DNA of 20,397 bases. Origin: a virus. Made by a program: the position numbers and the translations under genes. The notes under the pieces were generated by a model. The model saw only the letters and a list, made by a program, of their open reading frames with translations, did no database searches and was not told the origin of the DNA. The stretch covers positions 1 through 20,397 of IMG/VR virus record IMGVR_UViG_3300031707_000235. One strand, written 5' to 3'. Below, in pieces: positions 1-6,915 of this stretch. Position 1 is the stretch's first letter. The number at the start of each line of letters is the position of its first letter.

Positions 1-351
1 ACAGAAGTTATTACTATAAAAGATAAAATCTTAGAAATTAAGCCAGCTCATATGAGTGATGACGATGTTATTGTCTTTTCTCCGACCGCCGTATCTATCC
101 CAATTACTTTTTCAAGTTTAAGCCCTAACACAACGGCAATGAAAACAGCTATCACAAACTCTTTAACTGACTTTTTTAAGCTATCAAACAACATTGGTGA
201 GAATGTTAAATTAGCTGATATAAACGCTGTTATACAACAAACAATAGATTCAAGTGGAAGCGTGCCAATTTATACTTTATCTGCGCCAAGTGCGGATACA
301 ACAATTGGTTTAAACCAAATTGGAACATTGGGGGTGATTACTTTTGTCTAA
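1..351 (+). CDS. Baseplate J-like protein, C-terminal fragment
   Basis: The reading frame is open from the first base, so this is the 3' end of a longer gene. The visible 116 residues start with TEVITIKDKILEIKPAHM and run through a segment typical of the C-terminus of baseplate J/gp47 proteins: a KPAHM motif, an AP/PTAV strand, an alpha-helical AMKTAITNSLTDFF stretch, then a short domain ending in LGVITF. In that family the protein forms the wedge of a contractile-tail baseplate. The next gene overlaps it by 8 bases and is a DUF2313/gp48-like protein, the usual partner, which supports the call. An internal ATG at 52 exists but is not the real start, because family-like sequence continues upstream of it. 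Confidence 0.75.
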   Translation, partial: TEVITIKDKILEIKPAHMSDDDVIVFSPTAVSIPITFSSLSPNTTAMKTAITNSLTDFFKLSNNIGENVKLADINAVIQQTIDSSGSVPIYTLSAPSADTTIGLNQIGTLGVITFV

Positions 352-967
352 TTTCCAAGCTCATACATTAGAACAGCACCAACAGGCGATTAGCCAGTAT
401 ATGCCTAATGATCGGCTATTTCAAGCTAAGAATGTTAAAGGCACTAATCTTTACAAGTTATTCTTAGGATTAGGCGGTGAGTTTACAAGAGTTGATGAGA
501 TATTTCAAAATGTTTGGGATAATACCAATATTTTGACCACAAACGATTTAGAATATATTGCTAGATGGGAAGGTGCGGTTGGAATACCAGATGATTGCTT
601 TACACAAACAACTTCACTTTCTTTAGAAGAAAGAAGAGAACAGGTTTTAGTTAAACTGACTTCTTTAGGAGTTTTAACAGAACAAGATTTTATTGATTTG
701 GCGGCTATCTTTGGATATACGATTGAAATAAGCAATGGGATAGAATATGGAACTTTTCCACTAACTTTTCCATTTACATTTTTTGCGAATCCTAAACAAG
801 CAAGATTTACAATGATTGTAAATATGCCAACAAGTTTAGCTCCAACATCAGTTTTCCCCCTAACCTTTCCTTTCACTTTTAGTAGTGGCGGTGGGTCGGT
901 TATTGAGTGTTTATTTAACAATCTAAAACCAGCTAATACATCAATTGTTTTTAATTATATTTTATAG
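344..967 (+). CDS. Mu gp48/YmfQ-like (DUF2313) tail protein
   Basis: A 207-residue protein. The central segment around residues 94-130 (EERREQVLVKLTSLG, then a helix and GYTIEI) is characteristic of the DUF2313/YmfQ family, whose Mu member gp48 sits in the baseplate beside the J-like gp47. The start is TTG at 344, inside the previous gene, preceded by GGGGG at 330-334; the overlap suggests translational coupling. The motif FPLTFPFTF occurs twice (about residues 140-148 and 170-178) flanking a short strand region, so two beta strands look duplicated. The C-terminal half is more variable than the N-terminal half in this family. The assignment comes from recalled family pattern and gene order, not from a search. 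Confidence 0.75.
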   Translation: MSNFQAHTLEQHQQAISQYMPNDRLFQAKNVKGTNLYKLFLGLGGEFTRVDEIFQNVWDNTNILTTNDLEYIARWEGAVGIPDDCFTQTTSLSLEERREQVLVKLTSLGVLTEQDFIDLAAIFGYTIEISNGIEYGTFPLTFPFTFFANPKQARFTMIVNMPTSLAPTSVFPLTFPFTFSSGGGSVIECLFNNLKPANTSIVFNYIL

Positions 968-970
968 AAA

Positions 971-1831
971 ATGGACATAGTATCAAAGATAAATGGAAAT
1001 ACATGCTCTGCAACAGAGTTTAACCAGATTCCAACAGAGTTAGAAGCGTTACAAACTTCGTCTGGTCAAACTTCGTCTGATGCAATCTTAAACCAAGTTT
1101 CAATTGCAACATCAAGATATGCCGCAAATAATTTCTACATAGATAGCGGAGCGGCTGATGCTTATGTTCTAACGCTTGCAGCCTCATTTACTAACCCAGT
1201 TAGTGCAACTGCTGGTTATTTTACTGGAATGACAATTCGCTTTAGAGCTGGAAATGCAGGAACTGGTGGAGCGGCAACAGTGAATGTAAACGGAGCTGGA
1301 GTAAAAAGCCTTAAAGAAGCAGATGGAACTACTAATCCTTCATTTATTCCTACTACTCAAGATACAGAATGGAGATATGATGGAACGGTTTTTCGCTTAG
1401 TAAGCGATTCCCCGCTTGTGGCGTTTAGAGCCTTTAGGAATACTTCAGTCCAAACTATCGCAGCTTCAACGGCAACAAAAGTTCAATTAAATGCAGAAAC
1501 TTTTGACACAAATGGATATTTTGATTCTGCAACTAATTATCGCTTTACACCACTAATAGCTGGATATTATCAATTTTCTGGAACTTGTAATATTACTGGA
1601 ATTACAGGCAACAGATTGGAATCAATGATATATAAAAATGGCTCAAAAGTCTCTAGCGGTTCTTCGTTTATTGGCACGGGAGATATGATTTCAGTTGTAT
1701 CTGACATGATTTATCTGAATGGCTCAACCGATTACATTGAGCTTTATGTTATACAATACTCTTCTGATGGAAATGAAAATTTACAATTCGGATCAGCGAA
1801 CACTTTTCTTTATGGTTACTTAATTTCTTAA
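971..1831 (+). CDS. Tail fibre protein with C1q/TNF-like C-terminal head
   Basis: A 286-residue protein. Residues 45-120 (NNFYIDSGAADAYVLTL, then a Gly/Ala/Thr-rich stretch with VNVNGAG) follow a pattern common in phage fibre and spike shafts. From about residue 150 the sequence (AFRAFRN, then TKVQLNAETFDTNGYFD, then the GYYQFSG strand and a closing LYGYLIS) has the layout of a C1q/TNF-like jelly-roll, a trimeric binding head found in animal C1q and many phage receptor-binding proteins. It probably sits at the tail tip and contacts the host surface. The ATG at 971 lies 3 bases after the previous stop, with no recognisable Shine-Dalgarno sequence. It is followed by a chaperone-like gene, the usual order for fibres. 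Confidence 0.7.
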   Translation: MDIVSKINGNTCSATEFNQIPTELEALQTSSGQTSSDAILNQVSIATSRYAANNFYIDSGAADAYVLTLAASFTNPVSATAGYFTGMTIRFRAGNAGTGGAATVNVNGAGVKSLKEADGTTNPSFIPTTQDTEWRYDGTVFRLVSDSPLVAFRAFRNTSVQTIAASTATKVQLNAETFDTNGYFDSATNYRFTPLIAGYYQFSGTCNITGITGNRLESMIYKNGSKVSSGSSFIGTGDMISVVSDMIYLNGSTDYIELYVIQYSSDGNENLQFGSANTFLYGYLIS

Positions 1832-1835
1832 AACT

Positions 1836-2201
1836 ATGCCAAAACAAACTATTATCACATATTTGAAGCAAAATAATGTAACCGATTTTTCTAAATTTTT
1901 GCTTCAAGACGATGGAAACGGAATTTATATAAAAAATTGGGAATATAGCCTTGTAAAACCAGAGCTTCCATTTTGCGAAGATATTGCATTATCCACCTTA
2001 AAAAATGAAAAAATCAACCAATGTCTAGCTTATTTATCATCAACAGATTGGCAAATAATTAGACTTTCAGACCCAACATCAGGCGAATCTTTGAAAGAAG
2101 GCGTTGCTGATAATAGAGCTTTAGCAAGAAGTTTGCAAGATCAGATAAAAGCTTGCACAACTTTAGAAGAAGTAAACGCAATTAACATTAATTTTCAATA
2201 A
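1836..2201 (+). CDS. Tail fibre assembly (chaperone)-like protein
   Basis: A 121-residue protein between two fibre genes. The C-terminal half (INQCLAYLSSTDWQIIR, then a KEGVADNRALARSLQ helix) has the YLxSTDWxxIR signature seen in caudoviral tail fibre assembly proteins and related DUF4376-like modules. Members help trimerise fibres and may stay on the particle. The N-terminal 60 residues look like a small mixed domain I do not recognise. The gene starts 4 bases after the previous stop and has no Shine-Dalgarno sequence, so its translation probably depends on ribosomes finishing the upstream fibre gene. Which of the flanking fibres it serves cannot be told from sequence. Confidence 0.6.
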   Translation: MPKQTIITYLKQNNVTDFSKFLLQDDGNGIYIKNWEYSLVKPELPFCEDIALSTLKNEKINQCLAYLSSTDWQIIRLSDPTSGESLKEGVADNRALARSLQDQIKACTTLEEVNAININFQ

Positions 2202-2203
2202 AT

Positions 2204-3532
2204 ATGCTAGGATTATTAGGAAGCTTACTGGAAGATAATAGCTTAAAACAACAAGGATTTTGGAATGCTTCAACGAATACTCCCACTTTAGCCAATAGTG
2301 TTGGAGTTCAAGGTTATTACTATGTTGTTTCTGTTGGCGGCACTGTCAACTTTGGAGCTGGAAACATTACTTTTACTGTTGGCGATTGGGTTTATTACAA
2401 CACAGCTAATCAATGGGTTAAGTTTGAAACTGGTGTTGCTTATACACCAGAAGATGTAGCAAATAAAGCAACTACTTTTGGAACTATAAACGATACTCTT
2501 TACCCTTCCGTTAAAGCAGTTAATGATCAATTAACAACGAAAGTAAATAAAGCTGGCGACACAATGACTGGCAGTCTTAACTTTAGCGGAAACGGCTTAG
2601 ATATTACTGGCGATTTTTCAAACGCAACTCGTGCAAACCGCCTTGCCCTTCAAACATCAACTGTAAACGGAAATACCAGAGTTCCTATACTTCCAAATGG
2701 CACTGCAAGACTTGCTGGCATAGATTGCCACGATGGCGCTGATGCTGACAATTCTTCATTTTTACAAGTCCATTCCGACGGCACAAATAATCATTGCGGC
2801 TTAAATTCTGGAAAAGTTGGTACTGGCGTGGGAAAAGATTTAGTGCTTCAAGTTGAAGGCATAAATAGAGCTAAAAGTAGTTTCGTAGATGGCGGCTTCC
2901 AATATTTACAAGCTGTAAATGCACAAACTGGTACAACCTATACTTTAGTTGCTGATGATTTTGCAAAATTAATTACTATTAATAATGCATCACCAATTAC
3001 AATAACCCTTCCTCAGCAATCAACAACTCCAACAACTACGGGCTTTTTCGGTAAAGTTAGAAATTTGGGAGTTGGTGTTATTACTTTTGTTAAAGAAGGC
3101 GCAGAAACTCTGGACGGCAATACAACTTTAAACCAATTTGGCGAAGTACTTATTGAAAGACCTACTACAACGAAGTGGTCAATAGCTTACGGCACAGCAT
3201 TAAAACCTTGGCAAATTGAAGCTACAAGAGTTCCTTCAGTTCCAGTTGCCGGCACAACTTATGTTTTAGTAACTAAACCTAAAAATCCTTTTACAATCAC
3301 TGGCTTTGTTCAACAAGCTACTTCGCTCGGAACTGCTGGTACTTATACTGTGTTTATTAACGGCGTAGCAATAACTGGTTTAACTGCGGTTGCAAATACA
3401 ACTACAATCAATGAAACCGCAGCAACTGCTTTAAATAGCGTTAGTGCGGGAGATCAAGTAACAATAGTTCTTACTGGGATTGTTGCACCTGTTGGCTGGA
3501 TTGGCTCTATATCAATTTTAGAATCATTATAA
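2204..3532 (+). CDS. Long tail fibre / receptor-binding protein
   Basis: A 442-residue protein. The N-terminal 75 residues (QGFWNASTNTPTL, then YYYVVSVGGT and FTVGDWVYYN) form a module widespread at the start of phage fibre and tail-tip proteins. Around residues 115-130 it has VNKAGDTMTGSLNFSG, the classic MTGSL fibre-shaft repeat. A later domain (YTLVADDFAKLITINN, then ITITLPQ) resembles another fibre shaft/collar unit. The C-terminal 100 residues are Thr/Val-rich and strand-like, with no recognisable peptidase tag. It very likely forms a trimeric host-binding fibre. It starts 2 bases after the previous stop without a Shine-Dalgarno sequence. The composition is Asn/Thr/Gly-rich, as expected for fibres. 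Confidence 0.75.
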   Translation: MLGLLGSLLEDNSLKQQGFWNASTNTPTLANSVGVQGYYYVVSVGGTVNFGAGNITFTVGDWVYYNTANQWVKFETGVAYTPEDVANKATTFGTINDTLYPSVKAVNDQLTTKVNKAGDTMTGSLNFSGNGLDITGDFSNATRANRLALQTSTVNGNTRVPILPNGTARLAGIDCHDGADADNSSFLQVHSDGTNNHCGLNSGKVGTGVGKDLVLQVEGINRAKSSFVDGGFQYLQAVNAQTGTTYTLVADDFAKLITINNASPITITLPQQSTTPTTTGFFGKVRNLGVGVITFVKEGAETLDGNTTLNQFGEVLIERPTTTKWSIAYGTALKPWQIEATRVPSVPVAGTTYVLVTKPKNPFTITGFVQQATSLGTAGTYTVFINGVAITGLTAVANTTTINETAATALNSVSAGDQVTIVLTGIVAPVGWIGSISILESL

Positions 3533-3533
3533 T

Positions 3534-4250
3534 ATGGCAACCCTAACTCAAAAAACTCCATTAGTTATACAACCTAATTGTTCAAATTGTTTATTGTGGA
3601 TGCGACCGCAAGATGTTAATGCGGAAAACATGACATTTAGTGGTGGCAGACTTGCTGCAATAAAAAATTTGGCAAATAACCGCATTTTAATTAATAACAC
3701 AGTTACTGCCAACCAACCTAGCACTGGTGTTGAAACGATTAACGGATTAAACGCTATTGGCTTTGACAATGACAACAACCGTTGGCTGCTAACTGGTCTT
3801 CCAGCTTCAATAACCAATTTTACTGTCTTTTTAGTTGTTCAGCAATTGGTTAGTGCGACTCAAGGCATAGTCTTGGGCGGAAGCACTTCCGTTCAAGTAG
3901 TGAGAATGTCTACCACTAATTTGGGTTACAACTCCACAGACGGCACAACTGGAATTACTTTAGCGGCTGGAGCATCAGTTCTTACAGCACCAGCAATTTT
4001 TGCAATTACTGGAAATGTTGCAACATCGACTCGAAATCTTTATAAAAATAGCGCAACAATTGGAGCTACTGGTGCTTATGATGGTGCCATTGCACCTGGT
4101 GGCTTTGGTACTGCAACTGCAAGTTCGGGTAGCGCTCGTGGTGGTTTTAAGCTGGGCGAAACTATTGTGTATAAAAGTGTGCTTTCAGCGGATGAAATAA
4201 CTACAATTATGCGATATTTAGCCAATCAATGGGGGGTGATTCTTACTTAG
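3534..4250 (+). CDS. LamG/concanavalin-like tail-associated protein
   Basis: A 238-residue protein. It begins with a CLLWMRPQDVNAENMTFSGG segment, matching the common LWLRADAG...SGG-V opening of phage LamG/concanavalin-A-like domains, and ends with the equally typical closing element ITTIMRYLANQWGVIL. Between them are alternating beta strands (FTVFLVVQQL, GGFKLGETIVY). This beta-sandwich fold binds carbohydrates and is often used by phages as an adhesin or decoration domain. Its place directly after two fibre genes suggests a third surface-binding component of the tail tip. It starts 1 base after the preceding stop and has no Shine-Dalgarno sequence. Confidence 0.65.
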   Translation: MATLTQKTPLVIQPNCSNCLLWMRPQDVNAENMTFSGGRLAAIKNLANNRILINNTVTANQPSTGVETINGLNAIGFDNDNNRWLLTGLPASITNFTVFLVVQQLVSATQGIVLGGSTSVQVVRMSTTNLGYNSTDGTTGITLAAGASVLTAPAIFAITGNVATSTRNLYKNSATIGATGAYDGAIAPGGFGTATASSGSARGGFKLGETIVYKSVLSADEITTIMRYLANQWGVILT

Positions 4251-4251
4251 T

Positions 4252-4641
4252 ATGGAAATAAAAATAAAAATAAATATTTTTGACACTTTTCAAGAAGCTA
4301 AACAAGCGCAAGAATACGATCATCTTTATCAAAAAGCGGTTGAATTAGCGACTATTTGTGAAGTTAGCTTAGAAACTATACGCCAGAATAATTTACATAT
4401 TTTACAAGATGGCGTTTTTGCTTTAGAGGCGTATGTTATTGAAAATAATATTGTAATTCATGATTTAGATTTATATAAGCGTGTCATTAAGCATTGGAAA
4501 ATTACAACTGGCTGGTCTGATCATTTTAAATACAAAGATAAATTTGCTTATTTGAAAGATCACTCGGATATTTGCTGGGAATGGATAGAAATAGATTCTT
4601 CCGAAATAATGCCATTAGACATTGAAGGGGAGTTAAGTTAA
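4252..4641 (+). CDS. Hypothetical protein between tail and lysis genes
   Basis: A 129-residue protein I do not recognise. It is acidic, has no signal peptide or membrane segment, and contains a Trp-rich C-terminal third (HWKITTGWSDHF, ICWEWIEID). A run of six Gs (about 4230-4235) lies 15-20 bases upstream of the ATG and may serve as the ribosome binding site. Its stop codon overlaps the start of the next gene (TAATG, 4639-4643), so the two are translationally coupled. Its position at the tail-to-lysis boundary leaves either role open. Confidence 0.6.
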   Translation: MEIKIKINIFDTFQEAKQAQEYDHLYQKAVELATICEVSLETIRQNNLHILQDGVFALEAYVIENNIVIHDLDLYKRVIKHWKITTGWSDHFKYKDKFAYLKDHSDICWEWIEIDSSEIMPLDIEGELS

Positions 4642-5039
4642 TGGACGAAATACTTGATACTGTCAATTCTTTAATCTTAAAAACCGCTGGAGGCTTAATA
4701 GCTCTTTGGGGTCTAATAGGTTACGGATTAGTAAAAATTTTTGGATTTCTTGGAGGTTGTGCATTCGAGGGCGCAATTAGTAAAGGTTTAGAAAAAATGA
4801 TACCTGCGGTAAAATCTGAATTTAAGAAAGAATTTGAATTTATTAAAGGAGATGTTAGTGAATTAAAAGAAGAAATTGGAGAATTAAAATCTTCAATTGG
4901 AAGTTATAGAAAAGTTAAGCATGATATAGAAACTGAAAATAAATATTTTGTAGATGCTTTGATTTCTAAAGATGAAGAGATGTTGGATGAATTTAGGGAA
5001 ATTCTTATTAAAAGAGGAAAAAGAAAAAACTATGAATAA
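4641..5039 (+). CDS. Small membrane protein with coiled coil, holin-like candidate
   Basis: A 132-residue protein. Residues 12-42 are strongly hydrophobic and glycine-rich (AGGLIALWGLIGYGLVKIFGF), giving one long or two short membrane helices. The rest is a highly charged helical/coiled-coil region (residues 55-95, with EFIKGDVSELKEEIGELK) and a basic tail. GGGGAG at 4627-4632 is a good ribosome binding site for the ATG at 4641. It opens the run of membrane and lysis genes, so a holin or holin regulator is possible, but no specific family was recognised. Confidence 0.55.
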   Translation: MDEILDTVNSLILKTAGGLIALWGLIGYGLVKIFGFLGGCAFEGAISKGLEKMIPAVKSEFKKEFEFIKGDVSELKEEIGELKSSIGSYRKVKHDIETENKYFVDALISKDEEMLDEFREILIKRGKRKNYE

Positions 5040-5235
5040 CCAATGCGATAGACCTTTAACAAATGCAGAAGTTGCTTTGAGAATAGTTAAAGAGTTTTTT
5101 AAATTCTTTTCTAAACCTCCGTTAAGAGCCACATTTTTTTCTATAAGTTTTTGTAGCGGCATGTTTTTTTTTATTTCTAAAATTTCTGTATTTGATTGTA
5201 TTGAGGGGGCTAAATGGTTAATTTCTTTACTGTAA
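5032..5235 (+). CDS. Small one-helix membrane protein, holin candidate
   Basis: A 67-residue protein starting at ATG 5032, overlapping the end of the previous gene by 8 bases. A longer reading frame in the same phase starts at 4972, but that part lies wholly inside the upstream gene, and AGAGGAAA at 5013-5020 suits 5032. One membrane segment spans about residues 33-53 (ATFFSISFCSGMFFFISKI), with a basic amphipathic region before it and a short soluble tail. It lies immediately upstream of the spanin pair and overlaps the i-spanin gene by 22 bases. Size, topology and context fit a small holin or antiholin; this is inference from context. Confidence 0.5.
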   Translation: MNNQCDRPLTNAEVALRIVKEFFKFFSKPPLRATFFSISFCSGMFFFISKISVFDCIEGAKWLISLL

Positions 5236-5459
5236 AAATGATTGAATATTTAAAAACTGTTGCTATCTTTGTAGGCGTTATTGGAATTTTCTTTTGCGGT
5301 AAAATAAAAGCTGAAAAGAAAAGACTGGAAGAAGAATTGGAAGAAAAAGAATCTGAAATTAAAAATATAAATGAAACTCAAGAACGCATTGCGAAATACG
5401 ATAATACTCCTATTGCTGATAAGCGTAACTGGTTGCGGTCACACAACAAAACAAAGTAA
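5214..5459 (+). CDS. Inner-membrane spanin (Rz-like)
   Basis: An 81-residue protein. Residues 8-27 form an N-terminal membrane anchor (MIEYLKTVAIFVGVIGIFFC), followed by a charged coiled coil (residues 31-58, KRLEEELEEKESEI) and a C-terminal tail with a Trp-Leu-Arg element. This is the layout of an i-spanin, which is anchored in the inner membrane and reaches across the periplasm. A lipoprotein gene in another frame starts inside it at 5371, the overlapping arrangement typical of Rz/Rz1. The GAGGGGG at 5203-5209 sets the start at 5214. At 81 residues it is shorter than lambda Rz. The pair would fuse inner and outer membranes as the last step of lysis. Confidence 0.75.
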   Translation: MVNFFTVKMIEYLKTVAIFVGVIGIFFCGKIKAEKKRLEEELEEKESEIKNINETQERIAKYDNTPIADKRNWLRSHNKTK

Positions 5460-5607
5460 CTTCTGCCAATGGGCAAAGCCTCTTCCTACTGGCGAAAAAG
5501 AAGGTGTTTATGAAGAAATATTATCTAATGAGATGATAAGAGTGTTATACATTTATCAAAGAGAATATAACTGCTCTTGCTTAAAACAATGCCCTGCCAA
5601 TGATTAA
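5371..5607 (+). CDS. Outer-membrane spanin lipoprotein (Rz1-like)
   Basis: A 78-residue protein overlapping the i-spanin gene by 89 bases in a different frame. It starts with a basic N-terminus, a hydrophobic stretch (IILLLLISVTGC) and a lipobox V-T-G-C with Cys22 as the predicted lipidated residue. The mature part is about 57 residues, includes a PLP element and has four more cysteines (Cys32, then CSC-LKQC near the end), more than usual for Rz1, so disulphide-linked dimers are possible. It would sit in the inner leaflet of the outer membrane and contact the i-spanin tail. The end overlaps the nuclease start by 8 bases. Confidence 0.75.
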   Translation: MKLKNALRNTIILLLLISVTGCGHTTKQSNFCQWAKPLPTGEKEGVYEEILSNEMIRVLYIYQREYNCSCLKQCPAND

Positions 5608-6010
5608 AATATTATTTACTATAATTTTATTATTAGCATCATCAAACGCTTACGCCTACGAGTGGGAAATTCTGCGTGTAGTTGACGGCGATACATTGGA
5701 AATCAAAAACGAGTGCTTCCCAAAAGAATTAAAACTATCAGTTAGAGTTTTGGGAATAGACACGCCAGAAAAAGAATCAAGAGCTAAGTGCGAAAAAGAA
5801 GCTAAGCTAGCAGAAAAGGCCTCAAAGTTTACTAAGCAATTTATTGGAAAAAATAAAACAGCTACTTTTAGAAACATCAAATGGGACAAGTACGGCGGCA
5901 GGTTACTTGCAGATGTTGAAATAAACGGCAAAAGCTTATCAGACGAGCTAATAAAAAATGGATTAGCCCGATCGTACGATGGAAAAAAAAAGGGGTCTTG
6001 GTGTAAATAA
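5600..6010 (+). CDS. Exported staphylococcal nuclease-like (SNase) enzyme
   Basis: A 136-residue protein. Residues 1-19 form a signal peptide ending in AYA. The mature part has the SNase/thermonuclease signatures in order: VVDGDTLEI (residues 27-35), RVLGIDTPE (49-57, containing the expected Arg49, Asp54 and Glu57), and WDKYGGRLLADVEING (95-110, with the second catalytic Arg at 101), then the LSDELIKNGLA helix. All expected catalytic positions are present. The enzyme cleaves DNA and RNA with calcium and would act in the periplasm or outside the cell. It overlaps the o-spanin gene and is last in the plus-strand operon. Possible jobs are degrading host DNA at lysis or destroying incoming DNA; neither is shown by sequence. 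Confidence 0.85.
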   Translation: MIKILFTIILLLASSNAYAYEWEILRVVDGDTLEIKNECFPKELKLSVRVLGIDTPEKESRAKCEKEAKLAEKASKFTKQFIGKNKTATFRNIKWDKYGGRLLADVEINGKSLSDELIKNGLARSYDGKKKGSWCK

Positions 6011-6086
6011 AATAGCTTTTAAAGTTGTTTCAAATTCTAGCAATGGAGTACAATTTAACACTTCATTTAACTTAACTTTAACTTTT

Positions 6087-6527
6087 TTATTTTAACGGAT
6101 CATTAATAGCATCAGTATAAACCCCAATATACTTTGACGAATCAAAAGGCTCATCAAAGTTAAAACAAAAAGCCCAAGCTACAATCATAACAATAGCAAA
6201 GAACCCTGCATATATCCACGGATCATTTTTCATTTTTTTTTCTTCAATTAATTTAAGTTCTTCATTAATCTTGGCAACAATTCCATTAGCAAGTTGATAG
6301 TGAGCTTGCTCATCAGTTAAGCCACCCCGACGCATTATATAATATAATTCAAAATCCCAATCAAGAATTGAGTCAAATTTCCTATTCATTTCTGTACTCT
6401 GCCCACAAATAACATGATCCACATATTTAAATACTACATATTTCACATCTGGACGGTCAGAAAAATCAACTCCTAAAATTCTTTTAATAATTTCTAAACC
6501 TCTTTCTAGCTCCTTTTCTGATAACAT
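6087..6527 (-). CDS. Hypothetical protein with C-terminal membrane helix
   Basis: A 146-residue protein I do not recognise. Residues 1-95 are soluble and charged, with a helical N-terminus (EKELERGLEIIKRIL). A single membrane helix follows at about residues 103-122 (PWIYAGFFAIVMIVAWAFCF), then a short acidic tail. It is the last gene of the minus-strand run and converges on the plus-strand nuclease gene, leaving 76 bases between them with no clear terminator hairpin. Its start overlaps the stop of the upstream gene (TAATG), and the GAGGGG used as its ribosome binding site is encoded within the last codons of that gene. Confidence 0.6.
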   Translation of the reverse strand: MLSEKELERGLEIIKRILGVDFSDRPDVKYVVFKYVDHVICGQSTEMNRKFDSILDWDFELYYIMRRGGLTDEQAHYQLANGIVAKINEELKLIEEKKMKNDPWIYAGFFAIVMIVAWAFCFNFDEPFDSSKYIGVYTDAINDPLK

Positions 6528-6796
6528 TATTTCCCCTCCAATTTAGTTAATTTATCTTTATATTTTGGTTTTGTTACTCCGTATCTAGGCGGAGTTCTCT
6601 TTAAATTTTCTCCGCCATGAGCAGGGCAAAATGAACAAGATAAAAGATTTTTTCTTAGCTTCTTGATGACTGATGAATTTGTTTCTTTTAATTTTTCTAT
6701 CCTTTTGTTTGCCATTTTCATTTTTTTAAAATTCTTAACCGATATAGAAAATCGACCGTCATCACTAGCTTTATTTTTAATGTTATGCAATTCCAT
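6527..6796 (-). CDS. Small basic Cys-containing phage protein
   Basis: An 89-residue, strongly basic protein. The second half has LLSCSFCPAHGGEN followed by KRTPPRYGVTKPKYKDK. I recall similar short sequences (Cys-x-x-Cys-Pro-x-His-x-x-Glu-Asn, then a Lys/Arg-rich tail) in small uncharacterised phage proteins; a single metal site or nucleic-acid binding is plausible. The ATG at 6796 lies inside a perfect 13-bp inverted repeat that would sequester it in the mRNA. Alternative in-frame ATGs at 6721 and 6715 also lack a Shine-Dalgarno sequence, so the true start is uncertain. It ends in KLEGK, whose codons supply the next gene's ribosome binding site. Confidence 0.55.
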   Translation of the reverse strand: MELHNIKNKASDDGRFSISVKNFKKMKMANKRIEKLKETNSSVIKKLRKNLLSCSFCPAHGGENLKRTPPRYGVTKPKYKDKLTKLEGK

Positions 6797-6824
6797 AACA
6801 TTAAAACTTTTATTATTTAATTGC
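6774..6824. repeat. 51-bp palindromic direct repeat, copy 1
   Basis: Copy 1 of a 51-bp imperfect direct repeat whose second copy is at 6860-6910 (44 of 51 positions identical by eye). It contains a perfect 13-bp inverted repeat, 6775-6787 with 6794-6806, with a 6-base loop. The start codon of the 6527-6796 gene (6794-6796) lies in the stem. The last 27 bases (6798-6824) are identical between the copies. Confidence 0.8.
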
Positions 6825-6859
6825 TCCCATAGATCGAAAAACTATTAGTTCCCGCCTAA

Positions 6860-6910
6860 TTTTTAATGTTACCGAATTCGGATACATTAAAACTTTTATT
6901 ATTTAATTGC
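6860..6910. repeat. 51-bp palindromic direct repeat, copy 2
   Basis: Second copy of the 51-bp repeat, located between the stop of the 6916-7425 gene and the start of the 6527-6796 gene. Its inverted repeat, 6861-6876 with 6877-6892, pairs at 14 of 16 positions and centres on CCGAATTCGG. The differences from copy 1 fall in the inner stem, yet both copies can still fold. On the plus strand each hairpin is followed by a T-rich run, so weak terminators against plus-strand read-through are one option; operators for a dimeric regulator are another. Confidence 0.75.
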
Positions 6911-6915
6911 CATTT

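Noticed and set aside
505-921. Minus-strand open frame of 138 codons opposite the DUF2313 gene.
   Set aside because: It lies entirely opposite a gene with clear family motifs and has no ribosome binding site or recognisable product; the same holds for the other antisense frames in the tail operon.
6011-6086. Terminator between the convergent nuclease and 6087-6527 genes.
   Set aside because: The 76 bases are A/T-rich with TTAAC repeats, but I could find no stem of more than a few base pairs followed by a T-run.
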